Assembly: GCF_017357225.1 (NCBI RefSeq)
Contig: NZ_CP071604.1
Location: 3,999,501 to 4,063,500 of the forward strand
DNA from: Rhizobium binae
GTDB taxonomy: Bacteria; Pseudomonadota; Alphaproteobacteria; Rhizobiales; Rhizobiaceae
DNA length: 64,000 bases
Reading direction: 5' to 3'
Shown here: one piece after another, positions 54,478 through 64,000 of the stretch
How the letters are laid out: every line of letters starts with the position of its first letter
How positions within the stretch are numbered: position 1 is the stretch's first letter
Notes under the pieces: generated by a model
Told to the model about the DNA's origin: nothing
Seen by the model: the letters and a program-made list of their open reading frames with translations, nothing else
Database searches by the model: none
Translations under genes and position numbers: made by a program

Positions 54478-57400
54478 ATGATCTCGCGTTTTTTCATCGA
54501 GCGGCCGGTACTCGCCAACGTCCTGGCATTGGTCTTCGTGCTTATCGGCGCGGTCGCCCTCTTCCAGCTGCCCGTGGCGCAATATCCGAACGTCGTTCCG
54601 CCGACGGTGCAGGTAACGACCCGTTTTCCCGGAGCCAGCGCCCAGACCCTCATCGACACCGTGGCGCTGCCGATCGAGCAGCAGGTCAACGGCGTGCAGG
54701 ACATGCTCTACATGCAGTCGACGAGCGCCAGCGACGGCACCTATTCCCTGACCGTCACCTTCGCCATCGGAACGGATCCGGATCAGGCGCAGGTTCTGGT
54801 GCAGAACCGTGTCGCCATCGCGATGTCGTCGCTTCCGGAAGCTGTCCAGCTTCAGGGCGTGACGACGCAGAAGAAATCGACGGCGATCCTCGGTTTCGTC
54901 AGCCTGACTTCGCCCGACAGTCGCTATGACAGCCTGTTCCTGTCGAACTACGCCGTCATCAACCTGCAGAACGAGCTCTCCCGCCTGCCGGGTGTTGGAA
55001 ACGTCACCGTATTCGGAGCCGGCCAATACGCCATGCGGATCTGGATGGATCCAAACCTGCTGCAGGCGCGCGGCCTGACCCCGCAGGATGTCGTCAATGT
55101 CGTACAGCAACAGAGCCAAGAAGTCGCCGCCGGCCAGATCGGCATCCCGCCGGTGCCGAAAGGACAGCTCTTCCAATACACGCTGAACGTCAACGGCCGG
55201 CTGAACGAGGCGGCCGATTACGAAAACATCATCGTCAAGGTCGAAAGCGGAGAGGGTGGCCGCATCACCCGAGTGCGCGATATCGGCCGCGTCGAACTCG
55301 GCGCCCAGACCTACAGTCAATCCTTCACGCAGAACGGCCGGCCGGCGGCTGGTATCGGCGTTTTCCAGCTGCCGGAGGCGAACGCCATTGCAGTGGCGCA
55401 GGCGGTGAATGCGAAGATGGAGGAACTCTCCAAGAGTTTTCCGCCGGGCCTCGAATACCACGTGCCGTTCGACACGACGAAATTCGTCAAGGCTTCCATC
55501 GACGAGGTTTACGTCACCCTGATCGAGGCGGGTGTGCTCGTTCTCATCGTCATTCTCATTTTCCTGCAGGATTGGCGGGCGATGCTCGTGCCTGCAACGA
55601 CCGTTCCTGTCACCATCATCGGCGCCTTCGCGGCCATGGCGGCATTGGGCTTCACCGTCAACCTGTCGACGCTGTTTGCCATCGTTCTCGCCATCGGTAT
55701 CGTCGTCGATGATGCCATCGTTATCGTCGAGGGCGTTGCCCGGCACATCGAGGCGGGCATGTCAGGTCGAAAGGCGGCCGAGAGGGCGATGGAGGAACTG
55801 CTTGGCCCGGTCATCGGCATCACGCTGGTGCTGATGGCCGTTTTCATTCCCGCCGCCTTCCTGCCCGGACTGACCGGCCAGCTCTACCGGCAGTTCGCGC
55901 TCGTCATCGCCGCGACCGCGCTGATCAGCGCCATCAACGCCGTCACCCTGAAACCGACGCAATGCGCCCTCTGGCTGCGCGCACCAGTGCCGCTCGAAAA
56001 ACGCAACGTCTTCTATCGCGGCTTCAACAGGGGCTACGATTGGGGTGAACGCCACTATGCCGGATTGATCGGCTCAATGACGCGCCGCAGCGGCATCATG
56101 GCCATTGCAGCGCTCGCGCTGATCGGGGTTGCCATTTGGGGCCTCACCCGCCTGCCGACCGCCTTCCTGCCGCTCGAAGATCAAGGCTATGTGCTGATCA
56201 GTGCGCAATTGCCCGACGGGGCCTCGAAGGAACGGGCGGATGCCGTGATGGAAGAGGTCGGCAAGATCGCCGAGGCCGCGCCCGGGGTCGATCAGGTGCT
56301 GACCATCAGCGGCATTTCGGTCCTCGACAATAGTGCCAGCCTGCAGAATGCCGGCGTCGCCTATGTCGTCCTCAAGGATTGGGATGAGCGCGGCAGGGAA
56401 AAGGGACAAGACCTGCTGTCGATCTACCAGCATCTGAACGACGCCCTGCAGCACGTGCTGACCGCCAAGACGCTGGTGGTCGTGCCGCCGCCGATCCAGG
56501 GCGTCGGCAATGCCAATGGCTTTACCATGCAGGTCGAACTTCGCAACGGAATATCCGACTATCCGTTGCTGCAATCGCTTGCCGATACGATCGTCAAGAA
56601 CGGCAACGCCCAATCATCGCTGCAAAGGCTCAGCACGCCGTTTCGCTCGAACGTGCCGCAGCTCGCAGTCTCCGTCGATCGCATCAAGGCGGAAACATTG
56701 GGCATTACCGTGGGGCAGGTCTTCTCCGCTCTCTCCGGCTATGTCGGATCGAGCTATGTCACCCAGTTCAACAAATTCGGCCGCACCTTCCAGGTCTATG
56801 CGCAGGCCGCTTCCCATTTCCGTATCAGCCCCGAAGATATCCGCAAGCTGAAGGTCAAGGCCGGCGACGGAACCATGGTGCCGCTCGGCACGGTCGTCGA
56901 TGTTACGAGAACGCAAGGTCCTTCGCTGATCAGCCTCTACAATCTCTACCCGACCGCGACCATCGTCGGCGGGCCGGCCGCGGGCTTCAGCTCCGGCCAA
57001 TCGCTCGAGGTCATGGAGCAGGTCGCCGATCATACTTTGCCGACGGGAACCGGTTTCGAATGGACGGCGCTCTCCTATCAGGAGAAGGCGGTCGGCGGGC
57101 AGATCTACTTCATCTTCGCGCTCGCCATGCTGCTCGTCTATTTCGTGCTCGCCGGCCAATATGAAAGCTGGATCCTTCCGCTGGCAGTGATCCTCGCTGT
57201 GCCGCTCGCTCTGCTCGGCACTGTAGCGGCACTCACGGCGGCGGGTGTGGCCAACAATCTCTATACGCAGATCGGCCTTATCCTGCTGATTGCGCTCGCC
57301 GCCAAGAACGCCATCCTTATCGTCGAATATGCGCGTGAGAAGCGGGCGGAAGGCATGGAAATCCTCGACGCCGCCGTCGAGGCCGCCCGCCTGCGTTTCC

Positions 57401-57660
57401 GGCCGATCCTGATGACGTCCTTCGCCTTTATCCTCGGGGTGCTCCCGCTCGTGCTGGCGACAGGCGCCGGCGCATCGGCCCGCAAGTCGATCGGCATATC
57501 GGTTTTCAGCGGCATGATCGCCTCGACCTGCCTCGCCATCCTCTTCGTTCCGTCCTTCTATGTGCTGCTGCAGCGCCTCGAGGAACACTGGAAGCGGCGC
57601 GGCGCGCCCGTAAGCACGGCCGCGAGCGTGGCGAAGGCGGAGATGTCGAACGTCCGGTAA
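54478..57660 (+). CDS. HAE1-type RND multidrug efflux transporter
   Basis: A 1060-residue proton-driven pump close to AcrB/MexF. It begins [21 protein letters not shown]4 has the proton-relay aspartates in [15 protein letters not shown], and the C-terminal half has [21 protein letters not shown]. Full length and intact. It exports amphiphilic compounds through the adaptor upstream and an outer-membrane channel encoded elsewhere. It converges with the next gene 14 bp away. Confidence 0.94.
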   Translation: MISRFFIERPVLANVLALVFVLIGAVALFQLPVAQYPNVVPPTVQVTTRFPGASAQTLIDTVALPIEQQVNGVQDMLYMQSTSASDGTYSLTVTFAIGTDPDQAQVLVQNRVAIAMSSLPEAVQLQGVTTQKKSTAILGFVSLTSPDSRYDSLFLSNYAVINLQNELSRLPGVGNVTVFGAGQYAMRIWMDPNLLQARGLTPQDVVNVVQQQSQEVAAGQIGIPPVPKGQLFQYTLNVNGRLNEAADYENIIVKVESGEGGRITRVRDIGRVELGAQTYSQSFTQNGRPAAGIGVFQLPEANAIAVAQAVNAKMEELSKSFPPGLEYHVPFDTTKFVKASIDEVYVTLIEAGVLVLIVILIFLQDWRAMLVPATTVPVTIIGAFAAMAALGFTVNLSTLFAIVLAIGIVVDDAIVIVEGVARHIEAGMSGRKAAERAMEELLGPVIGITLVLMAVFIPAAFLPGLTGQLYRQFALVIAATALISAINAVTLKPTQCALWLRAPVPLEKRNVFYRGFNRGYDWGERHYAGLIGSMTRRSGIMAIAALALIGVAIWGLTRLPTAFLPLEDQGYVLISAQLPDGASKERADAVMEEVGKIAEAAPGVDQVLTISGISVLDNSASLQNAGVAYVVLKDWDERGREKGQDLLSIYQHLNDALQHVLTAKTLVVVPPPIQGVGNANGFTMQVELRNGISDYPLLQSLADTIVKNGNAQSSLQRLSTPFRSNVPQLAVSVDRIKAETLGITVGQVFSALSGYVGSSYVTQFNKFGRTFQVYAQAASHFRISPEDIRKLKVKAGDGTMVPLGTVVDVTRTQGPSLISLYNLYPTATIVGGPAAGFSSGQSLEVMEQVADHTLPTGTGFEWTALSYQEKAVGGQIYFIFALAMLLVYFVLAGQYESWILPLAVILAVPLALLGTVAALTAAGVANNLYTQIGLILLIALAAKNAILIVEYAREKRAEGMEILDAAVEAARLRFRPILMTSFAFILGVLPLVLATGAGASARKSIGISVFSGMIASTCLAILFVPSFYVLLQRLEEHWKRRGAPVSTAASVAKAEMSNVR

Positions 57661-57674
57661 GACGATAACAGCAA

Positions 57675-58004
57675 TTATTGGACGATCACCTGCACATAGA
57701 CGTTGCCGCTTTTGGCATAATAATAACCGCCGCATCGATAATAATAGCCGCCGTAATAGGGACCATAGCGGCAGCCTGCCGGAAGCACGGCGATGGTCGT
57801 CGTCGTGCGTGTGACGACCCGCCGCGTCGTCCGGCGGGCCACGCCCGCGTAGGAGAGCGGCGTCAGCGGCCTGCCGATGACGGCGCCGGCCGGCGTGGCA
57901 AAGCCGATCGGCAATGGGAGGGATACCTGCTCCTCGATGTGAAAGCCGGTGATTGTCAGAACGCCGGCCAGACCGAGGGCGAAGAACAGCTTCCTATAGG
58001 TCAT
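57675..58004 (-). CDS. Secreted Gly/Tyr-rich small protein, unknown function
   Basis: A 109-residue protein with a signal peptide or N-terminal anchor (RKLFFALGLAGVLTITGF) and a tail rich in Gly, Tyr and Cys (CRYGPYYGGYYYRCGGYYY). I do not recognise a defined family. It overlaps the DUF2092 gene upstream by 4 bp (ATGA), so the two proteins are coproduced and both are exported. The Cys-Tyr repeat suggests an envelope or surface role, as inference. Confidence 0.75.
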   Translation of the reverse strand: MTYRKLFFALGLAGVLTITGFHIEEQVSLPLPIGFATPAGAVIGRPLTPLSYAGVARRTTRRVVTRTTTTIAVLPAGCRYGPYYGGYYYRCGGYYYAKSGNVYVQVIVQ

Positions 58005-58789
58005 TTTACCTCTCCCGTACTGGCAGCCTCAGGCAGTTCATCAAGAGATTGCAGTTCACTGAGATCGACCGTCTTTGCGCTGGCTGGAAGCTCGATCGTG
58101 TAGGAAACGGCCGCGACATCCGCACCGCTTTTGAAGTCGCTGATTTGGATCGTGTATTGCGGCGCCTGGACGACGTGCTTACTGGTGATGACGTAACGGC
58201 GGGGTATCGGTTGCGGGCCGCTCTGTATCCAGATCTGCCAGTCGATCTCAGGCGTTCGGAAGGCCAGATATTCGCATTCGACCCCATCCACGAAAGCGCT
58301 GGAAATATGCTTGGCCTCCGTCACATCCGACATGAGCACGTCATAGACGTTGGAGGAGAGAAGATCGGCCCCCGGCGCTTCGACGCCTGCAGTCATCAGC
58401 CTGTCAATCAGATCATCGAGCGAACCCTTGCCATCGATCTTGGCATAGGCGTCGAGGTTCTTGCCGTGAACCGTCAGGGACGAACCGTCGAAACTTACGT
58501 CGAGGTCGGCAAAGCCGCCGGTCCTCGTGACGCGCAACTTGTCGGGGCGGGTCAGGTTGGCAGTCCCGGAGCTTACGAACTGGAGTTTCTCGAAGGCGGG
58601 CGTCACGGCTTCGAGCGACGATTGATAGGTGAAGGAGATCGTCTTCTGCGCCGTCAGAAAATCGGACATCGTCTTCAAAAGTGCCTTCGCATCATCGGCC
58701 CGCGCGCTCGTCGGCGCTGCGAGGCTGGCGGCAAGCGAAGCGTAGAGGAGGATCCGCTTCAATCGCGGCAAAGGGAAAGTCGATGACAT
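58001..58789 (-). CDS. DUF2092 periplasmic protein
   Basis: A 262-residue exported protein begun at ATG 58789 (MSSTFPLPRLKRILL), which gives a clean signal peptide ending PTSARA. The domain follows from about residue 30, with DAKALLKTMSDFLTAQKTISFTYQ, VSFDGSSLTVHG and WQIWIQSGPQPIPRRYVITSK, as in DUF2092 and LolA-like lipid-carrier folds. It may bind lipid or lipoprotein in the periplasm (inference from fold resemblance). It is coupled to the small Tyr-rich protein downstream. Confidence 0.8.
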   Translation of the reverse strand: MSSTFPLPRLKRILLYASLAASLAAPTSARADDAKALLKTMSDFLTAQKTISFTYQSSLEAVTPAFEKLQFVSSGTANLTRPDKLRVTRTGGFADLDVSFDGSSLTVHGKNLDAYAKIDGKGSLDDLIDRLMTAGVEAPGADLLSSNVYDVLMSDVTEAKHISSAFVDGVECEYLAFRTPEIDWQIWIQSGPQPIPRRYVITSKHVVQAPQYTIQISDFKSGADVAAVSYTIELPASAKTVDLSELQSLDELPEAASTGEVK

Positions 58790-58992
58790 GGCAATGCCTT
58801 TCGTTCGTGTCATCATTGATCTCATCGAATTGCGGACGGCAGCTGGCGGACCTGCCGCAGCCGGCTATGAAATGTGAGAGATGCAATGCAGGCAGGCGGA
58901 CAAAGTGTCGTTGCCGGCCTCTGCGGCATCGCGCGCCGAATTTCTGGCTGGTGCGCGACGCTTTCTTTCTGAGATCAGGTTTCAAATGGGCG

Positions 58993-59790
58993 CTACAATC
59001 CCGAGGTCAGCACGCGATGGCAGGCAGGCGATACGCGCTGCAGATTGTCCCGCAGACAGGCAATGCCCCGCCCTCCTCCCAAGGGCACCATGCGGCACAA
59101 GGCCCGGAAGTCCGCACCGCAGGTTTCCCGCAGGATCATCACTTCCTCACGCGGGGAGAAGGCTGGCATCATCGCCGGAGGAGCCGGCGTGATCGCACTG
59201 GTAGCCGCCGCATCGCCGGCGGCGACCGGTGCCCCCGATCCCCCTATAGCCGCAACTGCTTGCTGACATGGCGCCGATAGAGCGGCATTATGCTGTTGCA
59301 GACAGCTGAGAGCCGCCGCACCGCCCGGCGCGACCCCGGAACATTGCGCCATGAAATCGCGCTGACAGGCCGATTTGACCGCATTGCGCTGCGCCTGCGT
59401 CGGCTGATGCGCCGGCGTAGCGGTCGTGGGCGCAGGGGTGGCCGTCGCGGTATTTGCAGGTGCCGCCGGCGTTGGCTCCGCAGATGTCGACTTGGGTTTG
59501 ACGTTCACCGCAGAAACCGCCTTCCGGCAGCCTTCCGAAAGCGCAGCGCTATGCTGCTGCAGGCAGGTCAGCGCCTCGATACCGCCCGGCGTCACCCCGG
59601 AGCATTTCGCCATGAAATCGGAACGGCACTCGGCCCTGATCGCCTCGCGCTGCTCTTCGGTCGGCGCTTGCCCGGATGCAATTCCGGCGAAGAACACAAT
59701 CGCGCAGAACGCGGGCAACGCGGAGATTGCCGATTGAAGACGATGCTTCCCGTGTGGAGAGGCTGTTGGAGAAGATCCCCATCTTCGCAT
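58993..59790 (-). CDS. Secreted protein with three Cys-rich (GLG1-like) repeats
   Basis: A 265-residue exported protein; a signal-like segment ends near GIASGQA and GGGGGGAA precedes the ATG. It contains three copies of one repeat, near residues 52-92, 139-180 and 222-263, each with the pattern C-x3-DF-x3-C, then G-G-x3-L-x-C-L, then a final Cys, giving four Cys per repeat. Ala/Pro/Thr-rich linkers join them. The repeat is like the cysteine-rich GLG1 domain. Disulfide-stabilised periplasmic binding is likely; the partner is unknown. Confidence 0.8.
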   Translation of the reverse strand: MRRWGSSPTASPHGKHRLQSAISALPAFCAIVFFAGIASGQAPTEEQREAIRAECRSDFMAKCSGVTPGGIEALTCLQQHSAALSEGCRKAVSAVNVKPKSTSAEPTPAAPANTATATPAPTTATPAHQPTQAQRNAVKSACQRDFMAQCSGVAPGGAAALSCLQQHNAALSAPCQQAVAAIGGSGAPVAAGDAAATSAITPAPPAMMPAFSPREEVMILRETCGADFRALCRMVPLGGGRGIACLRDNLQRVSPACHRVLTSGL

Positions 59791-60010
59791 GATTCCCCCC
59801 TGTAAATTTTTGATCTACTTCATGAAATCGACTGCCATCGAAATAGGAAAATAGGCGCCGCCGAATGGACGGACGTTACTTGCTACTATGGAAATATATG
59901 ATGCGCCCGAACTACGTATATTAGAATATTAACCTTTTAGCAACTATTTCGTTGTCACTCGAAAATCGATGAAAACTTGCACGGATATTGTTTCTACCAT
60001 CCAGAACGAC

Positions 60011-60035
60011 AAAAGCCCGCACGAGGCGGGACTTT
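60011..60035 (-). terminator. Terminator of the ribose-type ABC operon
   Basis: CCCGC (60016-60020) pairs with GCGGG (60026-60030), extended by AAAG and CTTT with one bulged A. On the minus strand the stem is followed by a short T run. It lies 38-60 bp after the permease stop and is likely the end of the three-gene transporter operon. The 280-bp gap 59791-60072 otherwise shows only AT-rich sequence with no gene. Confidence 0.7.
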
Positions 60036-60072
60036 CTGAGCTTTGCTTGCTGGGCAGGTTTTGAACCGTTCG

Positions 60073-61104
60073 CTACACTTGGTCCTGATTGGCAGCCACC
60101 GGCAATTTGCCCTCGTCCGAAACACGGGCTTCGGTCTGCCGGGCGGCAGAGACGAGTCGGCGCTGTGCGCGTATCGCGTTCCATTGTTGGTCGATCAGGA
60201 CGCCGATGAGGATCACGCCACCCATGACGGCGAAATTCAGCGACGACGGGATGCCAAGCAGATTCACGAGATTCTGCAATTCCTGGAGCAGGACTGTTCC
60301 GAGCACGGCGCCAACGATCGATCCCTCGCCGCCGCGGAGCGAAAAGCCGCCAAGGACGGCAGCGGCAATTGCGTAGAGTTCATAGAACTGGCCATGGCTG
60401 GCCGGCGAGATCGAGCGCGTGTACATGGCGAAATAGATTGCCGCGAGCGCCGTAAGCAGTCCGCAGATGACATAGGCCGATAGCACCATCCGGCCGGTGC
60501 GGATACCGGAATAGCGGGCCGCCTCCTCGTTCTTGCCGATCGCATAAAGATAACGCCCGAAGACAGAGCGATGCAGCACCACCCACATCACCACGGAAAT
60601 GATGACGAGCGCTATGAAGGTGTTGGGAACGCCGTACAACCGTCCCGCGGTCAGGAACTCTAGGTACGGGAAATTTTGGCCGAACGCAAAACCCGCCGTT
60701 CCGTCGGCCGTATAAAAGCGCGCTGCGCCGCGATAGATAAGGAGGCCGCAGAGGGTGACAACGAAGGGTTGCAGATTCAGCCGAGTGATCAGCCAGCCGT
60801 GAATGGCGCCGATGACCGCGCCGAGCACGAGAATGAGTGGTAGCGCCAGAATCCATGGCATATCTTGGACCGCGACGAAATCGACAAACAGCACACCAAG
60901 AAGCGCGACGAGCGAACCGACGGACAGTTCGATCCCGCCTGTAATGATGACGTAGGCCTGGCCAATCGACAGGATGCCGAACAGGCCGATCAGGTTGGCG
61001 GTATTCGCCAGGTTGATCGGCAGCAGGAAGCGCGGATTGATGATCGCGACGACGATGCCTACGACGACGATCAAAAGCAGCAGTCCAAGATCTTTTTTGA
61101 TCAT
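60073..61104 (-). CDS. Sugar ABC transporter permease, RbsC type
   Basis: A 343-residue inner-membrane CUT2 permease with 8-10 helices. The first is GLLLLIVVVGIVVAIINPRFL. Family motifs are IGQAYVIITGGIELSVGSLVALLG, LQPFVVTLCGLLIYRGAARF and AAVLGGFSLRGGEGSIVGAVLG. It forms the channel for the binding protein at 62767-63732. It is last in the operon, 42 bp after the ATPase stop. Confidence 0.91.
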   Translation of the reverse strand: MIKKDLGLLLLIVVVGIVVAIINPRFLLPINLANTANLIGLFGILSIGQAYVIITGGIELSVGSLVALLGVLFVDFVAVQDMPWILALPLILVLGAVIGAIHGWLITRLNLQPFVVTLCGLLIYRGAARFYTADGTAGFAFGQNFPYLEFLTAGRLYGVPNTFIALVIISVVMWVVLHRSVFGRYLYAIGKNEEAARYSGIRTGRMVLSAYVICGLLTALAAIYFAMYTRSISPASHGQFYELYAIAAAVLGGFSLRGGEGSIVGAVLGTVLLQELQNLVNLLGIPSSLNFAVMGGVILIGVLIDQQWNAIRAQRRLVSAARQTEARVSDEGKLPVAANQDQV

Positions 61105-61146
61105 TCCAGATCCATCCCCCGATATCTGACTATGTTGCCGCGGCGG

Positions 61147-62688
61147 CTATTTTACGCGTTTGCCGACGGCAAGCAAAAGGACGCTTTCCTGACTGAATTC
61201 GTCCTCATCGAGAATGCCGGAGATCTGGCCCTCATGCATGACGGCAATGCGGTCAGAAACCCCGATCACCTCTTCCATGTCGCTGGAGATCATCAGGATC
61301 GCGACACCGGCATCTGCAAGCGCCCGCATCAGGCCGTAGATCTCGTTCTTCGCACCGATATCGATCCCGCGTGTCGGCTCGTCGAAGATCATCACCTTTG
61401 GGCTCATAGACAACCATTTGGCAAGCACGACCTTCTGCTGGTTGCCGCCGGACAGAGTGCTGGTCCGGCTCGAAACAGAGGGCGCCTTGATGCCGAGGCG
61501 AACGCGCTGCCTTTCGGCGGCCGCCGTCTCGCGCTCGGCGGACAGCATGAAGCGGCTGGCGAGCGTGGGGAGATCGGCAAGGGTTATATTCTGGGCGATC
61601 GGGAAATCAAGAAGAATGCCGTTGCGCTTTCGATCCTCCGGCACCAGGAAAATGCCGCGAGCAACAGCGTCCCGCGCGGAACGGACGGCAATTTGCTGCC
61701 CGTCCTGCAGGATAACTCCGCCGTAACTGCGATCAATGCCAAAGAGCACCCTGGCAAGCTCGGTGCGGCCGGACCCGACAAGGCCCGCAAGTCCGAGGAT
61801 TTCTCCATACCTGATTTCCAGATCAACGGGATGGCCGGGATAAGCGGCAGTGCGCACGGCGCTGACCTTCAGCGCAACTGCGCCGGGTGCGCGCTGCGGC
61901 TTTGCGGTACGGGCCGCAAGCATCCGGCCAATCATCAGCTTCACCATTTGGTCGTGGCCGATGTCCTTCTTGGCGAGAGTGCCCGCAAGCGCGCCATCAC
62001 GGAGTACGACGACGCGGTCGGCCACGCGCTCAACCTCGTGGAGCCGATGCGAGATGAAAATAACGCTGATGCCATCCGCCTTCAGCAATTTGATGATGCT
62101 GAGCAGCCGCTCGGTTTCAGCCAGCGGCAGGCTGGAAGTGGGTTCGTCTAAGATGACGAGCCTCGCGTTAATGGACAGCGCCTTGGCGATTTCCACCATC
62201 TGCTGCTCGGCCAGCGACAGCGACGCCACAGGTGTGTCAGCGGAGAAATGCGCCCCCACGCGCCTCAAGAGCGGCTTCACCATCTCCCTTAGTCGATCGC
62301 GATCGACAAGCTTGAGAGGCCCCGCCTTCAGCGGTTCGCGCCCCAGGAAGATATTGGCAGCGACGTCGAGATTCTCAAAGAGATTGAGCTCCTGATGCAC
62401 GAAGGCGATGCCGGACGAGATGCTCGATTCCACAGTGAGGAAACGAAGCTCCGCCCCGTCGAGCCGGATCGTGCCCCGATCGGGTGCGACCACACCGCCG
62501 AGGATTTTCATCAGCGTCGATTTTCCAGCCCCGTTTTCGCCGACGAGGCCGATGACCTCGCCTGGCATGACGTCCATTGACAGGCCTTCGAGCGCAACGA
62601 CGCCTGGATAGGTCTTGCCAACGCCGGAAAGCGAAAGGAATGGCGTTACGGGCCCGCCCGGTGACGGCATGTCGGAACTATGGTTCAT
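61147..62688 (-). CDS. Sugar ABC transporter ATPase with two nucleotide-binding domains (RbsA/MglA type)
   Basis: A 513-residue duplicated ATPase. The first Walker A is in VGLVGENGAGKST (about residues 50-62) with signature LSLAEQQMVEIAKAL. The second domain has GLVGSGRTELAR and signature LSGGNQQKVVLAKWLS, with Walker B MIFDEPTRGIDIGAK. It drives the permease downstream. The gap from the binding-protein gene is 78 bp. Confidence 0.92.
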   Translation of the reverse strand: MNHSSDMPSPGGPVTPFLSLSGVGKTYPGVVALEGLSMDVMPGEVIGLVGENGAGKSTLMKILGGVVAPDRGTIRLDGAELRFLTVESSISSGIAFVHQELNLFENLDVAANIFLGREPLKAGPLKLVDRDRLREMVKPLLRRVGAHFSADTPVASLSLAEQQMVEIAKALSINARLVILDEPTSSLPLAETERLLSIIKLLKADGISVIFISHRLHEVERVADRVVVLRDGALAGTLAKKDIGHDQMVKLMIGRMLAARTAKPQRAPGAVALKVSAVRTAAYPGHPVDLEIRYGEILGLAGLVGSGRTELARVLFGIDRSYGGVILQDGQQIAVRSARDAVARGIFLVPEDRKRNGILLDFPIAQNITLADLPTLASRFMLSAERETAAAERQRVRLGIKAPSVSSRTSTLSGGNQQKVVLAKWLSMSPKVMIFDEPTRGIDIGAKNEIYGLMRALADAGVAILMISSDMEEVIGVSDRIAVMHEGQISGILDEDEFSQESVLLLAVGKRVK

Positions 62689-62766
62689 CGGCTGTCCATG
62701 GCTGCTGATGCTGACGGCATGAAACGCCTCTCGCGGCGGCGGTGAGTGCCGCCGCCGCGAAAGCGG

Positions 62767-63732
62767 CTATTTACCAGCCATGGCCTTCAGGTTGGCAGCA
62801 TATTTGTCGACGTCGTCCTTGCCGATGATGACAGTCGGGATGATGATCAAGCCATCGGCGGGGATGCCGGACTTGTCGCCCTTGAGGTAGGCGGCCATCA
62901 ATTTCATGCCCTGATAGGCCCATTCGAACGGCTGCTGAACGACGGTTGCCGCGATCGTGCCTTCCTTGACACCGCCAAGTGTGATCGGATCGTCATCAAA
63001 GCCGACGACAGTGATCTGGCCGAGTTTACCTGCGTCGCGCAGCGCCTCATAGATGCGCGGCGTGTTGTAGGAGTAGAAGCCGACCATGCAGGTCAAGTCG
63101 GGGCTGGCGACCAACGCATCCTCGACATTCTTCTTGGCGCGTGTCTGGTCGATGTCGTCACCGCGAACATCGACAAGCTCGATCTTCGTACCCTTGAGCC
63201 CTTCCTTCATTCCTTCGATGCGTTCGCGGGCGTTATCGGCACCCAGGAGACCGACGAAGCCCATGCACTTACCACCGTCCGGCATCGCCTTTTTGGCGAT
63301 TTCGGCGGCCTGTTTCCCGGCGTCGACGTTCGAAGAACCGATATAGGCGACCCGGTTGGTCTTCGGTGCGTCGCTATCAGTGGTGAAGAGAGCCGTCTGC
63401 GAGCCGATCTTGTTGAGGCCGTCTGTCTGGGTCTTGGGATCGACGGCGGAGACCATGATCCCCTTGACGCCGGCGCTGACAAGATCTTCCATGAGACGCT
63501 GCTGAATGGCGACAGCCGCCTGCTCAGGATATTTCAGTTCCATGTTGTAGTCTGGCATCTCGGCCTGCGCCTTCTTCACGCCTGCCTCGGCGGCTTTCCA
63601 GAAGTCGGAAGCGCCATTGACGACGAATGCCAATGTCGGCTTGTCGGCGGCGTATGATGCAGCCATCGGCGCCGCACTCAGCATCAACGCGGCGAAAAAC
63701 AAGGCAGCATTTTTCCGTTTCAGCTGTTTCAT
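62767..63732 (-). CDS. Periplasmic sugar-binding protein, ribose-binding type
   Basis: A 321-residue binding protein begun at ATG 63732 (MKQLKRKNAALFF) behind GGGAGGAG; the signal peptide ends near ASYAA. Typical periplasmic-binding features follow: LAFVVNGASDFWKAAEAGVKKA, VSAVDPKTQTDGLNKI, FTTDSDAPKTNRVAYIG and VVGFDDDPITLGGV. The ligand cannot be read from sequence; ribose, xylose or a rarer aldose are possible. Its upstream 157 bp are AT-rich and should carry the operon promoter. Confidence 0.9.
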   Translation of the reverse strand: MKQLKRKNAALFFAALMLSAAPMAASYAADKPTLAFVVNGASDFWKAAEAGVKKAQAEMPDYNMELKYPEQAAVAIQQRLMEDLVSAGVKGIMVSAVDPKTQTDGLNKIGSQTALFTTDSDAPKTNRVAYIGSSNVDAGKQAAEIAKKAMPDGGKCMGFVGLLGADNARERIEGMKEGLKGTKIELVDVRGDDIDQTRAKKNVEDALVASPDLTCMVGFYSYNTPRIYEALRDAGKLGQITVVGFDDDPITLGGVKEGTIAATVVQQPFEWAYQGMKLMAAYLKGDKSGIPADGLIIIPTVIIGKDDVDKYAANLKAMAGK

Positions 63733-63889
63733 AATACTCCTCCCAGGGGCCGCGATTGCGAGGGCCCGTTCGCGACTTGCGGCCGGCCGCATGCACGCCC
63801 CCTCCAAGGGCCGTCGCCAGGCGACTTGTGGCATAGATGCCGATCGCACATCGACGGTATACCAGAATCTGAATTAGTAAATAGTAATA

Positions 63890-64000
63890 TTAATACCGAT
63901 CGAAACATGTCGATGCTGGGTCAGATCGACGATCTTCGAGTTCGGCAATCAGACCCGCCGACGCCGCGACATCGCGGACCCCCAGAACAATATCGGAGCC
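63890..64000 (-). CDS. C-terminal end of an unrecognised gene, cut by window edge
   Basis: Minus-strand translation from the right edge to the TAA at 63890-63892 gives about 36 residues, GSDIVLGVRDVAASAGLIAE and LEDRRSDPASTCFDRY, with rhizobial codon bias. It lies upstream of and codirectional with the sugar-binding protein gene, where such operons often carry a regulator or sugar-metabolism gene. I cannot assign a family from this fragment. Confidence 0.35.
   Translation of the reverse strand, partial: GSDIVLGVRDVAASAGLIAELEDRRSDPASTCFDRY

Noticed and set aside
60035..60072. tRNA 3'-end-like sequence (GGTTCAAAACC on the minus strand) next to the ABC operon, possible att site
   Set aside because: Only two T-stem pairs form, there is no acceptor stem or 5' half, and no integrase is present. 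It is more simply operon trailer before a terminator.

Overview
The window looks like a chromosomal or large-replicon segment of a fast-growing Rhizobium (R. leguminosarum / R. etli group, inferred). The grounds are high GC with strong third-position bias, dense ABC sugar-uptake operons, an ExoD-type protein, nrdHIEF behind a B12 riboswitch, a preQ1-controlled queCDE operon, class III adenylate cyclases, and small C/G-rich palindromic intergenic repeats. It carries no rRNA, tRNA, CRISPR array, transposase, integrase or replication origin that I can support. It reads as core or stable accessory metabolic DNA with a few decayed genes.

Layout. (1) 1-6060, minus strand: polyol (sorbitol/mannitol) operon of a SorC-type regulator, binding protein, two permeases, ATPase and a mannitol 2-dehydrogenase cut by the window edge. 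(2) 6198-8806: exoD, a ROK-family (GlcNAc-type) kinase and a GH20 hexosaminidase gene that has lost its middle. (3) 9011-13989: TetR regulator, membrane-fusion protein and RND pump, with a clear 13-bp operator and a terminator. (4) 14177-22125: OsmC protein, then an SDR, aldose 1-epimerase and an AraFGH-like ABC transporter, divergent from a FadR-type regulator and D-galactonate dehydratase (dgoD). (5) 22224-24707: DoxX protein, SDR, adenylate cyclase. (6) 24772-33117: LacI-family pseudogene, SMP-30 lactonase, GH2 glycosidase and a GtsABC/MalK-like sugar importer. (7) 33550-35382: preQ1-I riboswitch and queCDE. (8) 35356-41205: second adenylate cyclase and nrdHIEF, whose promoter combines a sigma70-like core, an overlapping NrdR box and a complete cobalamin riboswitch. 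(9) 41387-44103: Zn/Cd/Pb P1B-ATPase divergent from a MerR regulator through a 19-bp-spacer promoter. (10) 44171-50780: flavoprotein, AcoR-like regulator lacking an AAA+ domain, aldehyde dehydrogenase, DUF779, DJ-1/PfpI, ribbon-helix-helix protein and an SDR. (11) 50928-57660: Ca2+/H+ antiporter, DUF4239 membrane protein and a second RND pump. (12) 57675-59790: three secreted or periplasmic proteins of unknown role. (13) 60073-64000: ribose-type ABC importer and the tail of one further gene.

The genes fit an organism that scavenges plant- and soil-derived polyols, aldoses and oligosaccharides, with local repressors for each transporter. The best regulatory finding is the layered NrdR plus B12 control of the class Ib ribonucleotide reductase. 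The best candidate for an under-described system is the aldehyde dehydrogenase / DUF779 / DJ-1 locus with its paired palindromes.
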